From Glandiceps talaboti (taxonomy: Eukaryota; Hemichordata; Enteropneusta; Spengelidae), in contig NC_135555.1 in NCBI RefSeq assembly GCF_964340395.1, forward strand, positions 1,297,501-1,359,500: a stretch of 62,000 nucleotides of DNA, given 5' to 3'. A program made the position numbers and the translations under genes. The notes beneath the pieces are model-generated. The model was not told the origin of the DNA. It worked only from the letters and a program-made list of their open reading frames with translations, and searched no databases. Every line of letters begins with the position of its first letter. Within the stretch, counting starts at the first letter, position 1. This document shows positions 1 through 11,292 of the stretch, in pieces.

Positions 1-514
<514 letters not shown>

Positions 515-2708
515 CCAATGCCCGGATGGTGCAGGTCAATTCTTCTTCTACTCTATTCAAGCACAAGATATACTCCAGCAGATTATGACCAAGATAGGCC
601 AAGCTATGGAAAAAATCAACGCTGAGCAGGATCAAAAGAATCGTGAAAAGGAAAGTAAACTCAAAACCAAAGACACAAAAGATAATAATACGGACGATAA
701 CATATCTGAAAATTCATCAGGAGTATCGTCGTCATCTGATATATCAGAGAAAGCTACAGTTGTAACCACGGCAACGTCGGCAGGGGATGTCAAGGAGAAA
801 ATCACTGCTTGGGAAACTAGGCAGCAACCTAAATCTGACCAACGGGAACCTACCACTACGGCCAAAAATAAGACGACGTCTCCAGTTGAGCCACGAATCG
901 ACGATGATATTACTAACGTAAATGTTCGCATGCCTCCAGATGGTATCGACAAATCAGATGATAAAAATGACCAGTCACCACCTGGAAATAACCAGGTGGA
1001 AAATTCTGAGCCAGTCACAGTATCTGAATCCAGTCAGACAGGTACGTGGCATTTCCCTGGTCAAAATAGACTAAGGGGAAATTCAACAGGTTCCAGTGGG
1101 TATAGCTCTGATCCCTTGGAAATCAGCGGACACTGTGGAAAATACCAACATAGACTTTATGAGGACAGTACTTCAAATATGTCGTTTGAAAGACAAGACT
1201 CGTTTTTACAGAGTCTCAGTTGTGAAAGTGACTCTTCTTTTTCTCTTTCTAGTATACCCGCTAGGATGACAAAGCCTCGACGTAATACTTACAGTGGGGG
1301 CGAAGTGGACAACGCTGATTATCTGAAAAAATCAATCAATGATCCAAAACGTCAAATTCTCCGAAGGTGTACTTTATCATCGATCAATGAATTATACAAA
1401 TTTTGTGATGACCGTTTCGATCACAGAGAAAATTTGACGGATAAAGAGTACGATCCCGTATTCTCTCGCGATAGTTTCGGTGAATCGGATGTAGTATTTG
1501 AAAATGACACTAATGAAACATACAGTGATCGTTCTTGTGCAATAGATAAAGAATCGTCAAGTAAAGACATTCCGGCTCCATTTGAATTATTAGATATTTA
1601 TTTGGTGAGTGCTCGTGCTAAATTGATTAAGGATAGTCAGAAATCAACTGACAACATTCACGAACAGGTTGCCGCGATAGATGACGTAGATGGTCACGTG
1701 AGTTCACCTGACGAACCACCTGCTATTCCAAAAAGGTCGACATCATTGCCCTTCAACAGGGCATTTATTCTATCGCCAACTCAAACAGAGACAAAATCTA
1801 CGAAAAAGAAGGAAAAGAAAATGGAAAGGAGACCGTCGGTATTGGCTTCTTTCGCCAAAAAGCTTATTTCATCGACATCATCTAAGAAATCAAAAGAAAA
1901 AGACGCAAACAGACGGAGTCAGTATCTTCAATCTAGATCGTTACCCGCCACGCCATCATCATCACCAACAACTAAACCAAAACTAAACAAACATGGCAGC
2001 TCGTCAAAATATAAACTAAACATACGGTGGTCCAAAAGTCAAAAACAGCAAAGAAAAAATTCTAAATCGTTGGACAATACAGAGGGACTATTTGTCAATC
2101 AAAATCGACCTCTTTCCTTCCACGGATCAAGATCAATTCATAAAATTTCCCAACAAAACATGGAAGTGTTAACGAAGTATTGTTCGACTTCTTTCATCAA
2201 TAACAGTCCTATTCGTTCAGAAGAAGACAGCTCTGTTTATAAAATACCACTTGGGCAGTCCGTTATGGGTGAAAGCACACGTCCGCAAAGAAGATTTGTC
2301 AGACAATCTAGTGTACAGTCAATGGATGACATTGACAACGTTCCACCATATTCCATGTCGCGAACTTGGAAATCTTTGGAATTGTTAAATGATCGACCGA
2401 TGGGGGCGCAATTCTACCCAACTTTCGAGAGAAGAGACCGAGTGAATTCCATAGATTTGGACAACGATTTTGATTCTACGTTATCGAATTTTTCAGATGA
2501 GGAATTTCGTTACATGAAAAGACATGCTAGTACGACTTCAGTGCATTCTGAATCGGAAATAACGGAAACAAACATAAGATCTGAATGCGATCAGGATGTG
2601 ATACATGGTTATATTGACATGTACCAAAATACTGAAGAGTCAGAAGTTGTACATTCAAAACTGATTGAGACTGATGATATCTATCTACCAATGAATTATG
2701 CTTCGTGA
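515..2708 (+). CDS. Dok/IRS-type docking protein 1, last exon (gene truncated by the window edge)
   Basis: Final coding exon of an adaptor that would bind phosphotyrosine on receptor kinases and recruit signalling enzymes. Base 515 completes a split codon; the open frame then gives about 730 residues to TGA at 2706-2708. The first ~30 residues (CPDGAGQFFFYSIQAQDILQ and on) are the last strands and helix of an IRS-type PTB domain. The rest is a disordered tail rich in Ser, Thr, Lys and Asp. Visible tail motifs are RRNTYSGGE, then RRCTLSSINELYKFCD (from 1362), a basic Lys/Ser stretch (about 1800-2070), and two C-terminal YxxM motifs, YIDM (2610-2621) and YLPM (2682-2693), the class bound by PI3-kinase p85 SH2 domains. 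The next gene downstream is its paralogue, with the same intron position and phase in the PTB domain. The family is clear. The subtype (Dok-7-like rather than Dok1-6 or IRS) is an inference. Confidence 0.85.
2610..2693 (+). other. Two YxxM motifs (YIDM, YLPM) at the C terminus of docking protein 1
   Basis: Codons 2610-2621 read Y-I-D-M and 2682-2693 read Y-L-P-M, four residues before the stop. YxxM is the known binding motif for p85 SH2 domains when phosphorylated. I did not see a YxxM motif in the tail of the neighbouring paralogue. Confidence 0.75.
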
Positions 2709-3468
2709 ACAACATTTCAAAAGTATGAGACATCATCTCGTAACTTACACAATGTACGAACAATCTTGATTTTTTAAATTTGGTAATTAATATAAAAAAG
2801 TGAATGGCAACTCGGAATACTATGTGGCTGTGTCGATATAAACATTTACGGACGTTTTCTGTTATAAGGTTTATTCTAAATTACCTGTCAGGAAAGAGTG
2901 AATGTTGAATTACTTTACGAGAAAGACTCCACATAGGTGTGCGCTATTTTTACTTCTTACAGAGTCAGTATACGATATCTAAACGACTGGGTTTGATGAC
3001 GAAAAGTTGACGAGAAAACGTTACGAAGCCAAGAAATTGGTCTCGTATTTACCAAATGTATGATAAATACTTCGATAATTATGAACAATAATCACTGTAA
3101 ATGAGAAAATGTATCTGATTTACAAAATAGTATATTGCTACTGTCGACAAATGGAAGGTTGTATGGGTATGAATTACCTGGACTACTATTCATCATCCAT
3201 CCAGCTGAATTCTAATAATCAAAGACCCTCCTTAATAACAATATAGCATTCTATAATCAGATCCAATACAATGTAATAAGGAAATTACTACGGTCGATCT
3301 TATTTAAACATAGTCATCAAACAAGTGACATATTCAAAAAAAGTATAGCTGTGTATCAATATCAATATTAAAATGTTTAATAGTGAAGCCTGTATGGGTT
3401 TTTAGTTACTTATATTATAATGAATATTTAACTTTATACCCAAACATTCCAATTATGTGATATATTGC

Positions 3469-3474
3469 AATAAA
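3469..3474 (+). terminator. Candidate poly(A) signal of docking protein 1
   Basis: AATAAA about 760 bases after the stop codon, in AT-rich DNA. It is the first canonical hexamer I noticed downstream. A 3' UTR of this length is plausible but unproven. Confidence 0.4.
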
Positions 3475-4345
3475 GTTATGTTATACATTATATGTATGGA
3501 GTATAGACTTCGTTGTTATTGTAGACTGCCACTCTCGAATGAAGTGTGGTTGGTTGCCAAGAAACGGAAACTCTTTTTCATCACCTACAGTATTGTTCTT
3601 TCACTAGTACACCTTTGCTTCATAAGTCTTAGCAGACATGAACATTTATCAGATGCACAATTTATATTCATGACTATTTATCTAAAGGAAGTACAAATGT
3701 AATACTTTAGGAGTTTTGAATATGTGCATCTAATAATATAAAAATTCCTTTCTGTTAAGATCCATGAAGCAACCGTGTACCGTTGAAAGAACAAATGGGG
3801 GGGGGGGGGAGTTTCAATTTATGTTTCTTGGTAATCAAGCAAGATGTACATGTGTATGTGATGCAAAATTATACACTTACTCTCCGAATTCAAAGTTGAT
3901 GAAAATACCTTTATTTCCTGTAGTGGTACATATGGAAAGTTTAACAGAAGTACTATGCAATCCCTTTATCTTCACCACCCCTTCCATAAACTGTCGTCGT
4001 GTACACTGTTTATCCAAAATGAGTATGTCAGTGTGAGGTTTCAGTTTTTTGGTCACGTGGTTATTCAGCTGCTTTTAACTATATTGGACTGAGAAAATGT
4101 ATCTTTAATAACAATTTTAATTTTAATATGTGATTGATATGCACGAGGTATAAACACCCATAGGGGCGTGTAATATTTCATAGATTGTTGTTTTCCAGGT
4201 CTACAGACTAAATATAACAACATTTTGACTATATATTCCTACCTGTAAGGGAGAGAGAGTATGTATCTACGTAGTACAGAGATTGATATATTTGTACGTA
4301 GTATAGAGATTGATTGTTTATACGTCCCTGGTATTACGTGTATCG

Positions 4346-4466
4346 TATTAGTCTCGGTTACCCAGACTCTCGCCGCTGGGGGCTCTGTCTACGAGACCTC
4401 CACGAACGTAGCGCGTAGGCTAGGAAGAGCGCCCAGTGGCGAGAGTCTGGGTAACCGAGACTAGTA
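4346..4466. mobile_element. 121-bp foldback (MITE-like) element with 35-bp inverted arms
   Basis: The left arm 4346-4380 (TATTAGTCTCGGTTACCC...) and the reverse complement of the right arm 4432-4466 match at 33 of 35 positions. The core is about 50 bp. The trinucleotide TCG flanks both ends (4343-4345 and 4467-4469), a possible 3-bp target-site duplication. It encodes nothing and is GC- and CpG-richer than its surroundings. Interpretation: a non-autonomous DNA transposon; the superfamily is not determined. Confidence 0.8.
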
Positions 4467-5469
4467 TCGCGTCGGAATAATTAGTTGCCGTTGGCGGCGA
4501 TGAGTGTCATGTATATTTAATAGCCTAATCTCTCAGTTCTTGTCACAAAGTGAGGCAAGGGAGATTAAACTGAATATACCGTAAGCGCTGTAAATGGATT
4601 TCACACAGACACTTGTGGGCTGTGATATATTGATGTACATGGTTATGGCCTTTGTATAAAGTGAAAGGGCTAAGATAACATGGATTTCTGTGAGCCAGTC
4701 AGATTACGTGGGCTAAAACAAACAGATAGCAGTTTTCACAGTTAACTAGAGGACGTGGTAGAGCACAGCAAGTACATGGTACATGCATGATAACTCGCGA
4801 ACACTGAGAAATCGTATAATATACCCCATCATTATGAGCCGTACGCCATTTACAGAAACTAAACAACGCTGCCCTCAAGGGATGATCATTCACTGAAATC
4901 GAGAATGGAATCGGTCCTTGTCTGATAGGCATCCTTACCACCAAGTTCCACCTACACTAGACCTAATTAGTATCCATAATTTGTTCATATATCCCGATCA
5001 TGCCACGTCCAATAAAACAGACACACAATTATATTCCTTCATTTATATACGTTGGTGGCGCCTGTGGAATACTGGGTGGGCACGTTCAGCTGGTGATATC
5101 GATTATAATGAGCCACAAGAGAATTCTTTTGTCAAACGTAGACAAAACTTATCACTCACAGTGAGCGACCATGGAAGCCTATAACCCACATGGAGCGACT
5201 AAGTTTGTGTTACTAACGTCAACGTACACATTGTATCGCTCACACAATGCAACATATTACGTCGTGTTTCTATTTCACAAGGGTTTAGAAAACCGCTATT
5301 TGATTTGTTTATCACCATGGAGATTTCATTTTGTAATATGTAAGAATAAAATTGACGAGTTTCATCAAAGTATCTCATAACGGTTGCCCTGGTCAAACTT
5401 GGTGATAAGTGTGTTTCCACTGCATGTATTTGGAATTGAACTTGGCGATTTTATCCTCAGAAAGGTAAT

Positions 5470-5535
5470 ATGGATTTAAAGAGCGGTTTCTTATATTTCT
5501 TTACTCCTGACAACGACTCCAAGAACGTCACAAAG
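5470..5535 (+). CDS. Docking protein 2, coding exon 1
   Basis: Encodes residues 1-22 (MDLKSGFLYFF...), the first strand of the PH domain. The donor is AAG|GTAAGA and the exon ends in phase 0. Confidence 0.75.
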
Positions 5536-6746
5536 GTAAGACCTCTTACGCCCATAACATAATACAAAGGTATATAAATCTTAAATCCATACTTTTGAGT
5601 CATATTAAGTCGCTTTCCACCTCTTTACAAAAATCGAGATCTTTAAAATCGTATGTGTAATAGTTTCCGATGCATCCTTCATCTTTTACTATGAAATTAC
5701 TGGCCGCTCCATTTTTGCTTTCATATGAACCTAGGCTGCAACTGTGAATTTTTTTCATCAAGGAACCAAATATAACTTCGCTGGGAATTGTTCAATTACT
5801 TCTCAAAAGACATTGTACCTGTTGATCAGTGATCGATTTTATCTGTAGGTAGTGTAATGACAAGTTTAAATTTACATACATTTTGGAATGTTTATTCAAT
5901 TGTCTATTGACCCCTGTTGTTATCTTCCCAATATATGTGATCATCTGGCTGTTGCTATGGGCGTGGTCTTGTTGCTAGGCACATTTGCATACATTTTTTG
6001 AATGTTTATTCATTTGTCTTTCTATTCTTGTTATCTTATACGTGATTATTTGGTTACTATGGGCATAGTCTTGTTGCTAGGCAAATTTACATACATGTTT
6101 AAATGTTTATTCAATTGTCTAAGAATCCCTGCTGTTCTCTTTGTGAAATACATCACCGTTGGGCTGTTGCTATGGGCGGGGTCATAGTTGCTAGGGCATT
6201 TGCATACATTTGTCAAAATGTTTAGAGGAAAATAAGCAGAATAACACTTTCAAAAACATCTCACCAAGTTTCAGAATCATTGACCAAGTACTTTTTGAGA
6301 TATAAGTTTTTGACCAAAAATGAACATTTTTACACCTAATTTGCATATCACTCATGGAATCATTGTATGCTTAATATTTCTTCGTCCATACATCCCTAGA
6401 TACATTCCCATTAAATTTCAGCCCAATCTGCTCAGTGGTTTTGGAATTATAGATTTTTGACCAAAAAGACACATTTTAGCCCTAATTTGCATTTCACTGA
6501 TGGGACCATCATGTCATGAACAATTCTTAGTAAAAAACCCTTGAAGAATGTTTCACCCAAATTTCAGCCCAATCTGCCCAGTAGTTTTTGAGTTTAAGTT
6601 TTTTGACCAAAAATCACATTTTTGACCCAAATCACAAACCGGTGTAATATTATTTTGATTTGAACAACTTCCCAACTAGACACATAACGTAATGGACCCA
6701 CCAAATATCATGGCAATCGGTTAAGCTGTTTTGGACTTTAAGTTGC

Positions 6747-6786
<40 letters not shown>

Positions 6787-9700
6787 CCACAACAGACAGA
6801 CAGACAGACAGACAGACAGACGCCTGGCGATCCCTATAGCACTACTGAACCTCAGTTCAGTTGTGCGAAAAATGGGTCAGTTGTAGCAAGCGTATAATAC
6901 TTACATAAATTCATCTATGTATGGCATATATGAGTATACAATCACCATACAGGGTGATGGGTTTGTTGTAAATTCATGTGTATTTTCCCTATAATTTTGA
7001 TGTCAAAGTGTATTCAAAATCATGTAATAAAAATAATGATTAATTCGGTTTGCCTAGGCTAGAGATCACAACTTTAGTCGCTGATCATTAAACAAGCTCC
7101 AATAAATAAAACATATGAAATTCTTCACATGAAAACAAAAATAACTCAGAAAAATTATTATTTTAGAATTTTAATCAATCAAATTCTCTATGTATTAATA
7201 TCAACTATATATCTTTAGACTTGGCCAAGTAAATGGATTGAAGCACGTATTGATGAAGTTACTGATGGAAGAACTGTTTTACTAGACGTCTGTGATGAGA
7301 AAGGTGGGAGTAAAAAAACTCACGTTGTCCTGGAGAATATCACGACGGTTAGTCGCTCGGCAGATAAAAACCGCTATGCATTTGAAATCCACAGTGGGGA
7401 TAAACCTTTAGTTTACTTAGCTGGTGATAGTGAAACTGTCAGTCATCAATGGATATCCGTTCTAAAGAAAGTCTTACTACCGATTGTCCCGCCAATTCTT
7501 ATACTCCCTGATGTTGGCACAAGTAAGTTTCCATTATTTTTGTTGTGTTTGGTTCTCTCTTTTCAACTGTCTTGTCCCACGGGTTTTTCCTTTTCTGTTC
7601 CTAATTTAAATAAATAATGTATGAGTGTACGAATGTCTTGTAATGTTATCATTTCCAGGCATATTTTCATTATGCATAGGATCTACCTCCAGATTTAACT
7701 TCGGAGTAAGCTTATCTAGCAGTTGATCCACTTTGTTTTTTTGTTATCATTCGGAGTCAAACGTTGGTTTACCATCATCACTATTTCGCTATCTGCTAAA
7801 AGAATTGACAATCAAATTGATCATTATTGAAAACTAGACCTAATATATATTTAGTATCTGTTTGTTTTTTCTTCGTGGTTGAAAACCCTAATTACAGGCT
7901 TCTACCGTGTATGGGCTTTACCGATAGCAGATGCAGACAGAGTGAGGTTGAATGGCGAGTTCTTATTGGCTGTTACCATAAAGTACTTCAATCTGTATAA
8001 TGAAACTGGTACACTCTGTTTACAATGGCAAATGGAGCATATTAGAAGATATTTCGTTATTTGTAAGGTGAAAGATATAGCACCAGCTGACTATGGTAAA
8101 ATACTGTACGTTCAAACCGACAGGTGAGTTGCTTGCAGCTATGTCCCGGATGTTGACAGAGTGTGAATATTTAATTGTAAAATAACGCGGTGGGTATACA
8201 TAAAGAATGAAAGTTGAAAATGTTCATTCCCACAAGTCAGGGTATATGTTTTCAGTTGAAGCAACTCTGCGGGGGGGGGGGGGTCTATTGAGCGCCGCCG
8301 TAAAAGGAGGCAAGCGCTTTATGACAATGACAATGTGGGGGACCTGGGGTACTACTAGTGGGTCAGTGGTTGTACACATGTACTATTCAAACGAGACCAA
8401 ATTGCAAATGAACAGAGCAATGGTGTATTTTAAAAAATTATTTCAAGTTGTACAGAACAGGTCGTACCTGAAACATGTCCATATTAGAAAAGACGAGTCA
8501 CATGGCAAAGCACGTGGTTTTCAGTTATGGGTATTAATGTTTGTGGAAAACTATGGTGCTGTCTTGGAAATTATTGCTTTAGTTACATGTAAAAACAACC
8601 CCAGAGCTTCTAGATGGAAATCACCAAGGAACTGTCGAGCCCCACCCGCCTATTTGATACATGTACATCTTGAATTACATATCTCTCTTTTTCGATTTGA
8701 AATTATAAAATTAATGGATTGTTCCTCAGCCCACTAAATTTAAAGAACTTTTCTTTTTGGTGGTCTGAGGTTGTTCACAAACATTGACGAAACTTATTTG
8801 GTACTTTCAAAATAGATAAATTCAATGCTTATGGTAAATATCTCCGTTATGATAACCAGGTTGAGTATGGTTTCATCACTTATAGGAATTGCAAGTTTGG
8901 TACGGGCGAATTCTACTTTTTTTCGTCAAGAACCCAAGACATCGTACAACAGCTGATCAATGCAGCCACCGTTCAGTGTACGAAGAGAATGGAATCGTCC
9001 GTTATGGAACCGTGCAAGCCAAGGGGAGAATATTTGATGTCACCAATTCGACGCCGAGCACATAGCTGGAGTACAAAAGTAATGACAAATCACACACACA
9101 AAAATATTTGCCAGACTGAGTCAGCGCCGACTTCACCGAGACGCTCTTCGGAATTTATTGGCAGTGACAGAAGTGAAAAAATCCCACTAAACACACAAAG
9201 TAGTACATGCTATAATGTATATGATTTTCAATCAGAAGAACATGAACGCATCCAAGTTCAAAAAGAAAAATATGAGAGAAGATCAAGTTTATCGTCTATT
9301 GACGAACTTCATCCTAAACGTCGCCCTAGTTCGATCGAACGTATCGCAAGTCCAGTTCAAATGAATAAAAGTTATCCTCGAAGTGCTTCAGACAGAGAAC
9401 GACACAGAAAAAGCTCGATCTACAAAAGTACCCATGACCAGACACTGGAAAATAGATGCCATTTCAAGAATCGTCCCGACGAAAATGTTTGCTTGTGTAG
9501 ACAAAGCAGTTTGATGATGGATCAAGGCGTTACCAATATATGTTCCAAAACAGATGACGACCCGTTTTGTCCGATATGCGGTGTTGATCTAGAAAGGCTG
9601 AACAAGTCCAGACGCAATAGTTACCCTGGAAGGGAAAGCGTGAGCGATTTCAGGGAACATGCTAACGACGAACGTGGAGACCAATACAGTTGTAGTACGC

Positions 9701-10323
9701 CCTCTAGAACTAGAAGATGTACATTGACGTCTGTTGGTGAACTCAAAAAATTCTGCGACCATATCGATGACAATGTCTTTGTAGAAGACACTGACGAACG
9801 AAGAGCATCCTTTCCTGACGATCGCCATTTGCGTGATTCAAGAGTTGATCAAAATATTGACAAGTCGCTTATAAATACCACAACGACGCCCTCGGTACCT
9901 GGTCTGCCATTGGGTGAAAGCATTCTGACGTCATACCATGTATACGTGACACCATCACGAAGAAAAGTGTCTGGAAGAAGGTGTCATATCAACCAGGATT
10001 TCGGAAGATGGAAATCAACTTACGGCGACGACCAGAATCACGTTTCAACATTCGACAGAGCCACACTTCCATCAAACATCGATGGCTATCATGCCAGAAA
10101 TGAGCCGAAGAGTGCAAAATTGCGACGCAACAGTTTCGCTGGTGTAGAAAATTCGCGTCGTCGTGATTACGAAGTTCGCGTACGTAAATACAGTTCGTCG
10201 ATCCCGGCACATGAATTGTACTCGTCACGTGACGATTTGCACAGATACAAAGGGTCAACCAGAATGTTACCTAGAAATTGTTATGGTATGGGTCAACTTT
10301 CTGACCAGTCAGACTCAGAGTAA
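5470..10323 (+). CDS. Dok-7-like docking protein 2 (PH + PTB + tail), complete, four exons
   Basis: Joined coding exons 5470-5535, 7219-7522, 7898-8123 and 8886-10323 give 677 residues. All introns are GT-AG and phases join (0, 1, 2). An in-frame TGA at 5437-5439 supports the ATG at 5470. Residues 1 to about 118 form a PH domain (begins SGFLYFF; WPSKWIEARID is strand 2; the last helix holds SHQWISVLKKVL). Residues about 124-230 form an IRS-type PTB domain with the IRRY motif and GEFYFFSSRTQDIVQQL. The rest is a Ser/Arg-rich disordered tail with repeated RRxSLSSIxEL-like motifs and a Cys cluster ending in CPICG (427-431). The PH and PTB domains abut without a linker, as in Dok-7, the cytoplasmic activator of the MuSK receptor kinase, which also has a CPxCG motif in its tail. 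The expected role is a membrane-recruited receptor-kinase adaptor. Family placement is firm; the Dok-7 assignment is moderate. It is a tandem paralogue of the gene at 515-2708. Confidence 0.85.
5870..6231. repeat. Diverged tandem repeat, about 110-bp units, three to four copies
   Basis: The segment GTTGCTATGGGCGTGGTCTT, followed by TTGCTAGGCACATTTGCATACATT, recurs at about 5950, 6050 and 6160 with substitutions. Each copy is followed by a related TGTTTATTCAATTGTCT segment, and a partial copy begins near 5870. Confidence 0.75.
6232..6870. mobile_element. Composite dispersed-repeat block ending in (AC)n (ACAG)n
   Basis: About three diverged units of roughly 150 bp share TTTTTGACCAAAAA, CCTAATTTGCAT and AAATTTCAGCCCAATCTGC. 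They are followed by (AC)n at 6749-6784, (ACAG)n at 6792-6821 and a short unique tail. The order (internal repeats, microsatellite, fixed 3' tail) resembles a non-autonomous transposable element. No coding capacity was seen. Confidence 0.5.
7219..7522 (+). CDS. Docking protein 2, exon 2 (PH domain)
   Basis: Follows the acceptor atatctttag. Encodes residues 23-123, the body of the PH domain, including the C-terminal helix with its near-invariant Trp (HQWISVLKK). The donor is GTAAGT and the exon ends in phase 1. Confidence 0.85.
7523..7897 (+). other. Intron 2 of docking protein 2
   Basis: 375-bp AT-rich phase-1 intron. Nothing else recognised. Confidence 0.75.
7898..8123 (+). CDS. Docking protein 2, exon 3 (PTB domain, first part)
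   Basis: Follows the acceptor aattacag. Encodes residues 124-198: FYRVWALPIADADRV, then LNGEFLLAVTIKYFNLYN, then MEHIRRYF, matching the first strands of an IRS-type PTB fold up to the conserved L/I-R-R-Y phosphotyrosine-pocket motif. The donor is CAG|GTGAGT and the exon ends in phase 2. Confidence 0.85.
8124..8885 (+). other. Intron 3 of docking protein 2
   Basis: 762-bp phase-2 intron. It contains a G13 run at 8271-8283 and a chance open frame (8207-8737, +) that crosses the homopolymer and shows no domain. Confidence 0.7.
8886..10323 (+). CDS. Docking protein 2, exon 4 (PTB end and docking tail)
   Basis: Encodes residues 199-677. The first ~30 residues complete the PTB domain (NCKFGTGEFYFFSSRTQDIV). 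The tail carries SPIRRRAHSW, RRSSLSSIDEL (330-340), a Cys cluster (401, 403, 418, 427, 430), RRNSYPGRE, RRCTLTSVGEL (475-485), RRNSFAGVE and RKYSSSIPAHEL (632-643). The intron before it has the same position and phase as the one before the last exon of the upstream paralogue. Confidence 0.9.
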
Positions 10324-10597
10324 ACAATTGGGACAGGTGGACACTCAAGACAACTTTAACGTTATTCTATTGGCACAGTTCGGGAAGTGTTTTTTCTCAA
10401 TCAAGAAGTGTAGTGAACCAGTGACATATACTTTCTGACTGTGATGTCGATTCTGTTGATAAATATATGTGAAAAAATGCAATTGACATTTGCAAGAACT
10501 TTTCATCAGTCTTTCTTCAAAGACATGAAAACCCAGGGAAAATATAATTATGCACCTGCTATGACTCCACTAAAGGAGATTGATTTCTCTAAATTGG

Positions 10598-10603
10598 AAT
10601 AAA
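10598..10603 (+). terminator. Candidate poly(A) signal of docking protein 2
   Basis: AATAAA 275 bases after the TAA stop at 10321-10323. Position and context fit a short 3' UTR. Confidence 0.5.
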
Positions 10604-11165
10604 AACAGAAATTACGAGAATGAATGTTTTTCATGTACTCTGGGTTCATACTTACTAATGTAAATTTCTACTCCCAGATTCAAAACATTTCTTGGAAGCG
10701 TATCCCAATTTAAACCGGGATCGTGATGCAGGTATTGAGATCCCAGCTATTTCTCTTGAGTTCATGCCAGTGTCTCTTCTGAGACACATGACAATAGCCC
10801 ATTGTAGTACACCCCTGACATTTTGTCACTCTATAGGTATTTCATTAGTAAACAAGCATGTTAAAACAAACACTTTATACAGACTGACTACCCAAGCTGG
10901 TAATTTCTTGATGTTGAAAAATTACTTTATATTACTGTAAAACATTTTATTCAGATGGTGGTGCATTTTTTACAAATAATTTGCAACTTCGATATAGTGT
11001 TATTTGCTATTTTCAAGCTTACATGTATTATTCAAATGTGTTGAAATATGCATGGCTTATAGAGGAAGTTACAAAATTTAAGCATACAGAGAGAATTTTG
11101 GGTAAAATAATGTACTGTGAGAGGGAGAACTTCTACAAGGAGACACTTAGTTTTGTGTTGACTAG

Positions 11166-11292
11166 TTTGATATTTATTTGCATATTTTGAAGGTTTTGAT
11201 ATCTATTTGCATATTTTGAAGGTTTTGATATATCTGCATATTTTGAAGGTTTTGATATATCTATTTGCATATTTTGAAGGTTTTGATATATC
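11166..11292. repeat. Tandem repeat, about 29-bp units, four to five copies
   Basis: Units begin TTTGATAT and contain TTTGCATATTTTGAAGGT, starting at 11166, 11195, 11224, 11251 and 11282. The spacing is 27-31 bp. Confidence 0.85.

Larger units (their letters stand above)
2709..5469. other. Spacer between the tandem Dok-like genes
   Basis: Contains the likely 3' UTR of gene 1 (to about 3500), a G13 run at 3797-3809, a foldback element at 4346-4466, and the presumed promoter and 5' UTR of gene 2. Short open frames here have no coding character. The bases just before the gene 2 start (tatcctcag at 5452-5460) resemble a splice acceptor, so a non-coding first exon for gene 2 is possible. Confidence 0.6.
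5536..7218 (+). other. Intron 1 of docking protein 2, repeat-filled
   Basis: 1683-bp phase-0 intron. No coding segment seen. Two repeat blocks (5870-6231 and 6232-6870) occupy its middle third to half. Confidence 0.7.

Noticed and set aside
632-1018. Minus-strand open frame opposite docking protein 1
   Set aside because: Antisense shadow of a coding exon; the + strand frame carries the PTB domain.
8207-8737. 176-codon open frame on the + strand
   Set aside because: Lies wholly within intron 3 of docking protein 2, crosses a G13 homopolymer, has no recognisable domain, and the flanking PTB exons splice perfectly across it.
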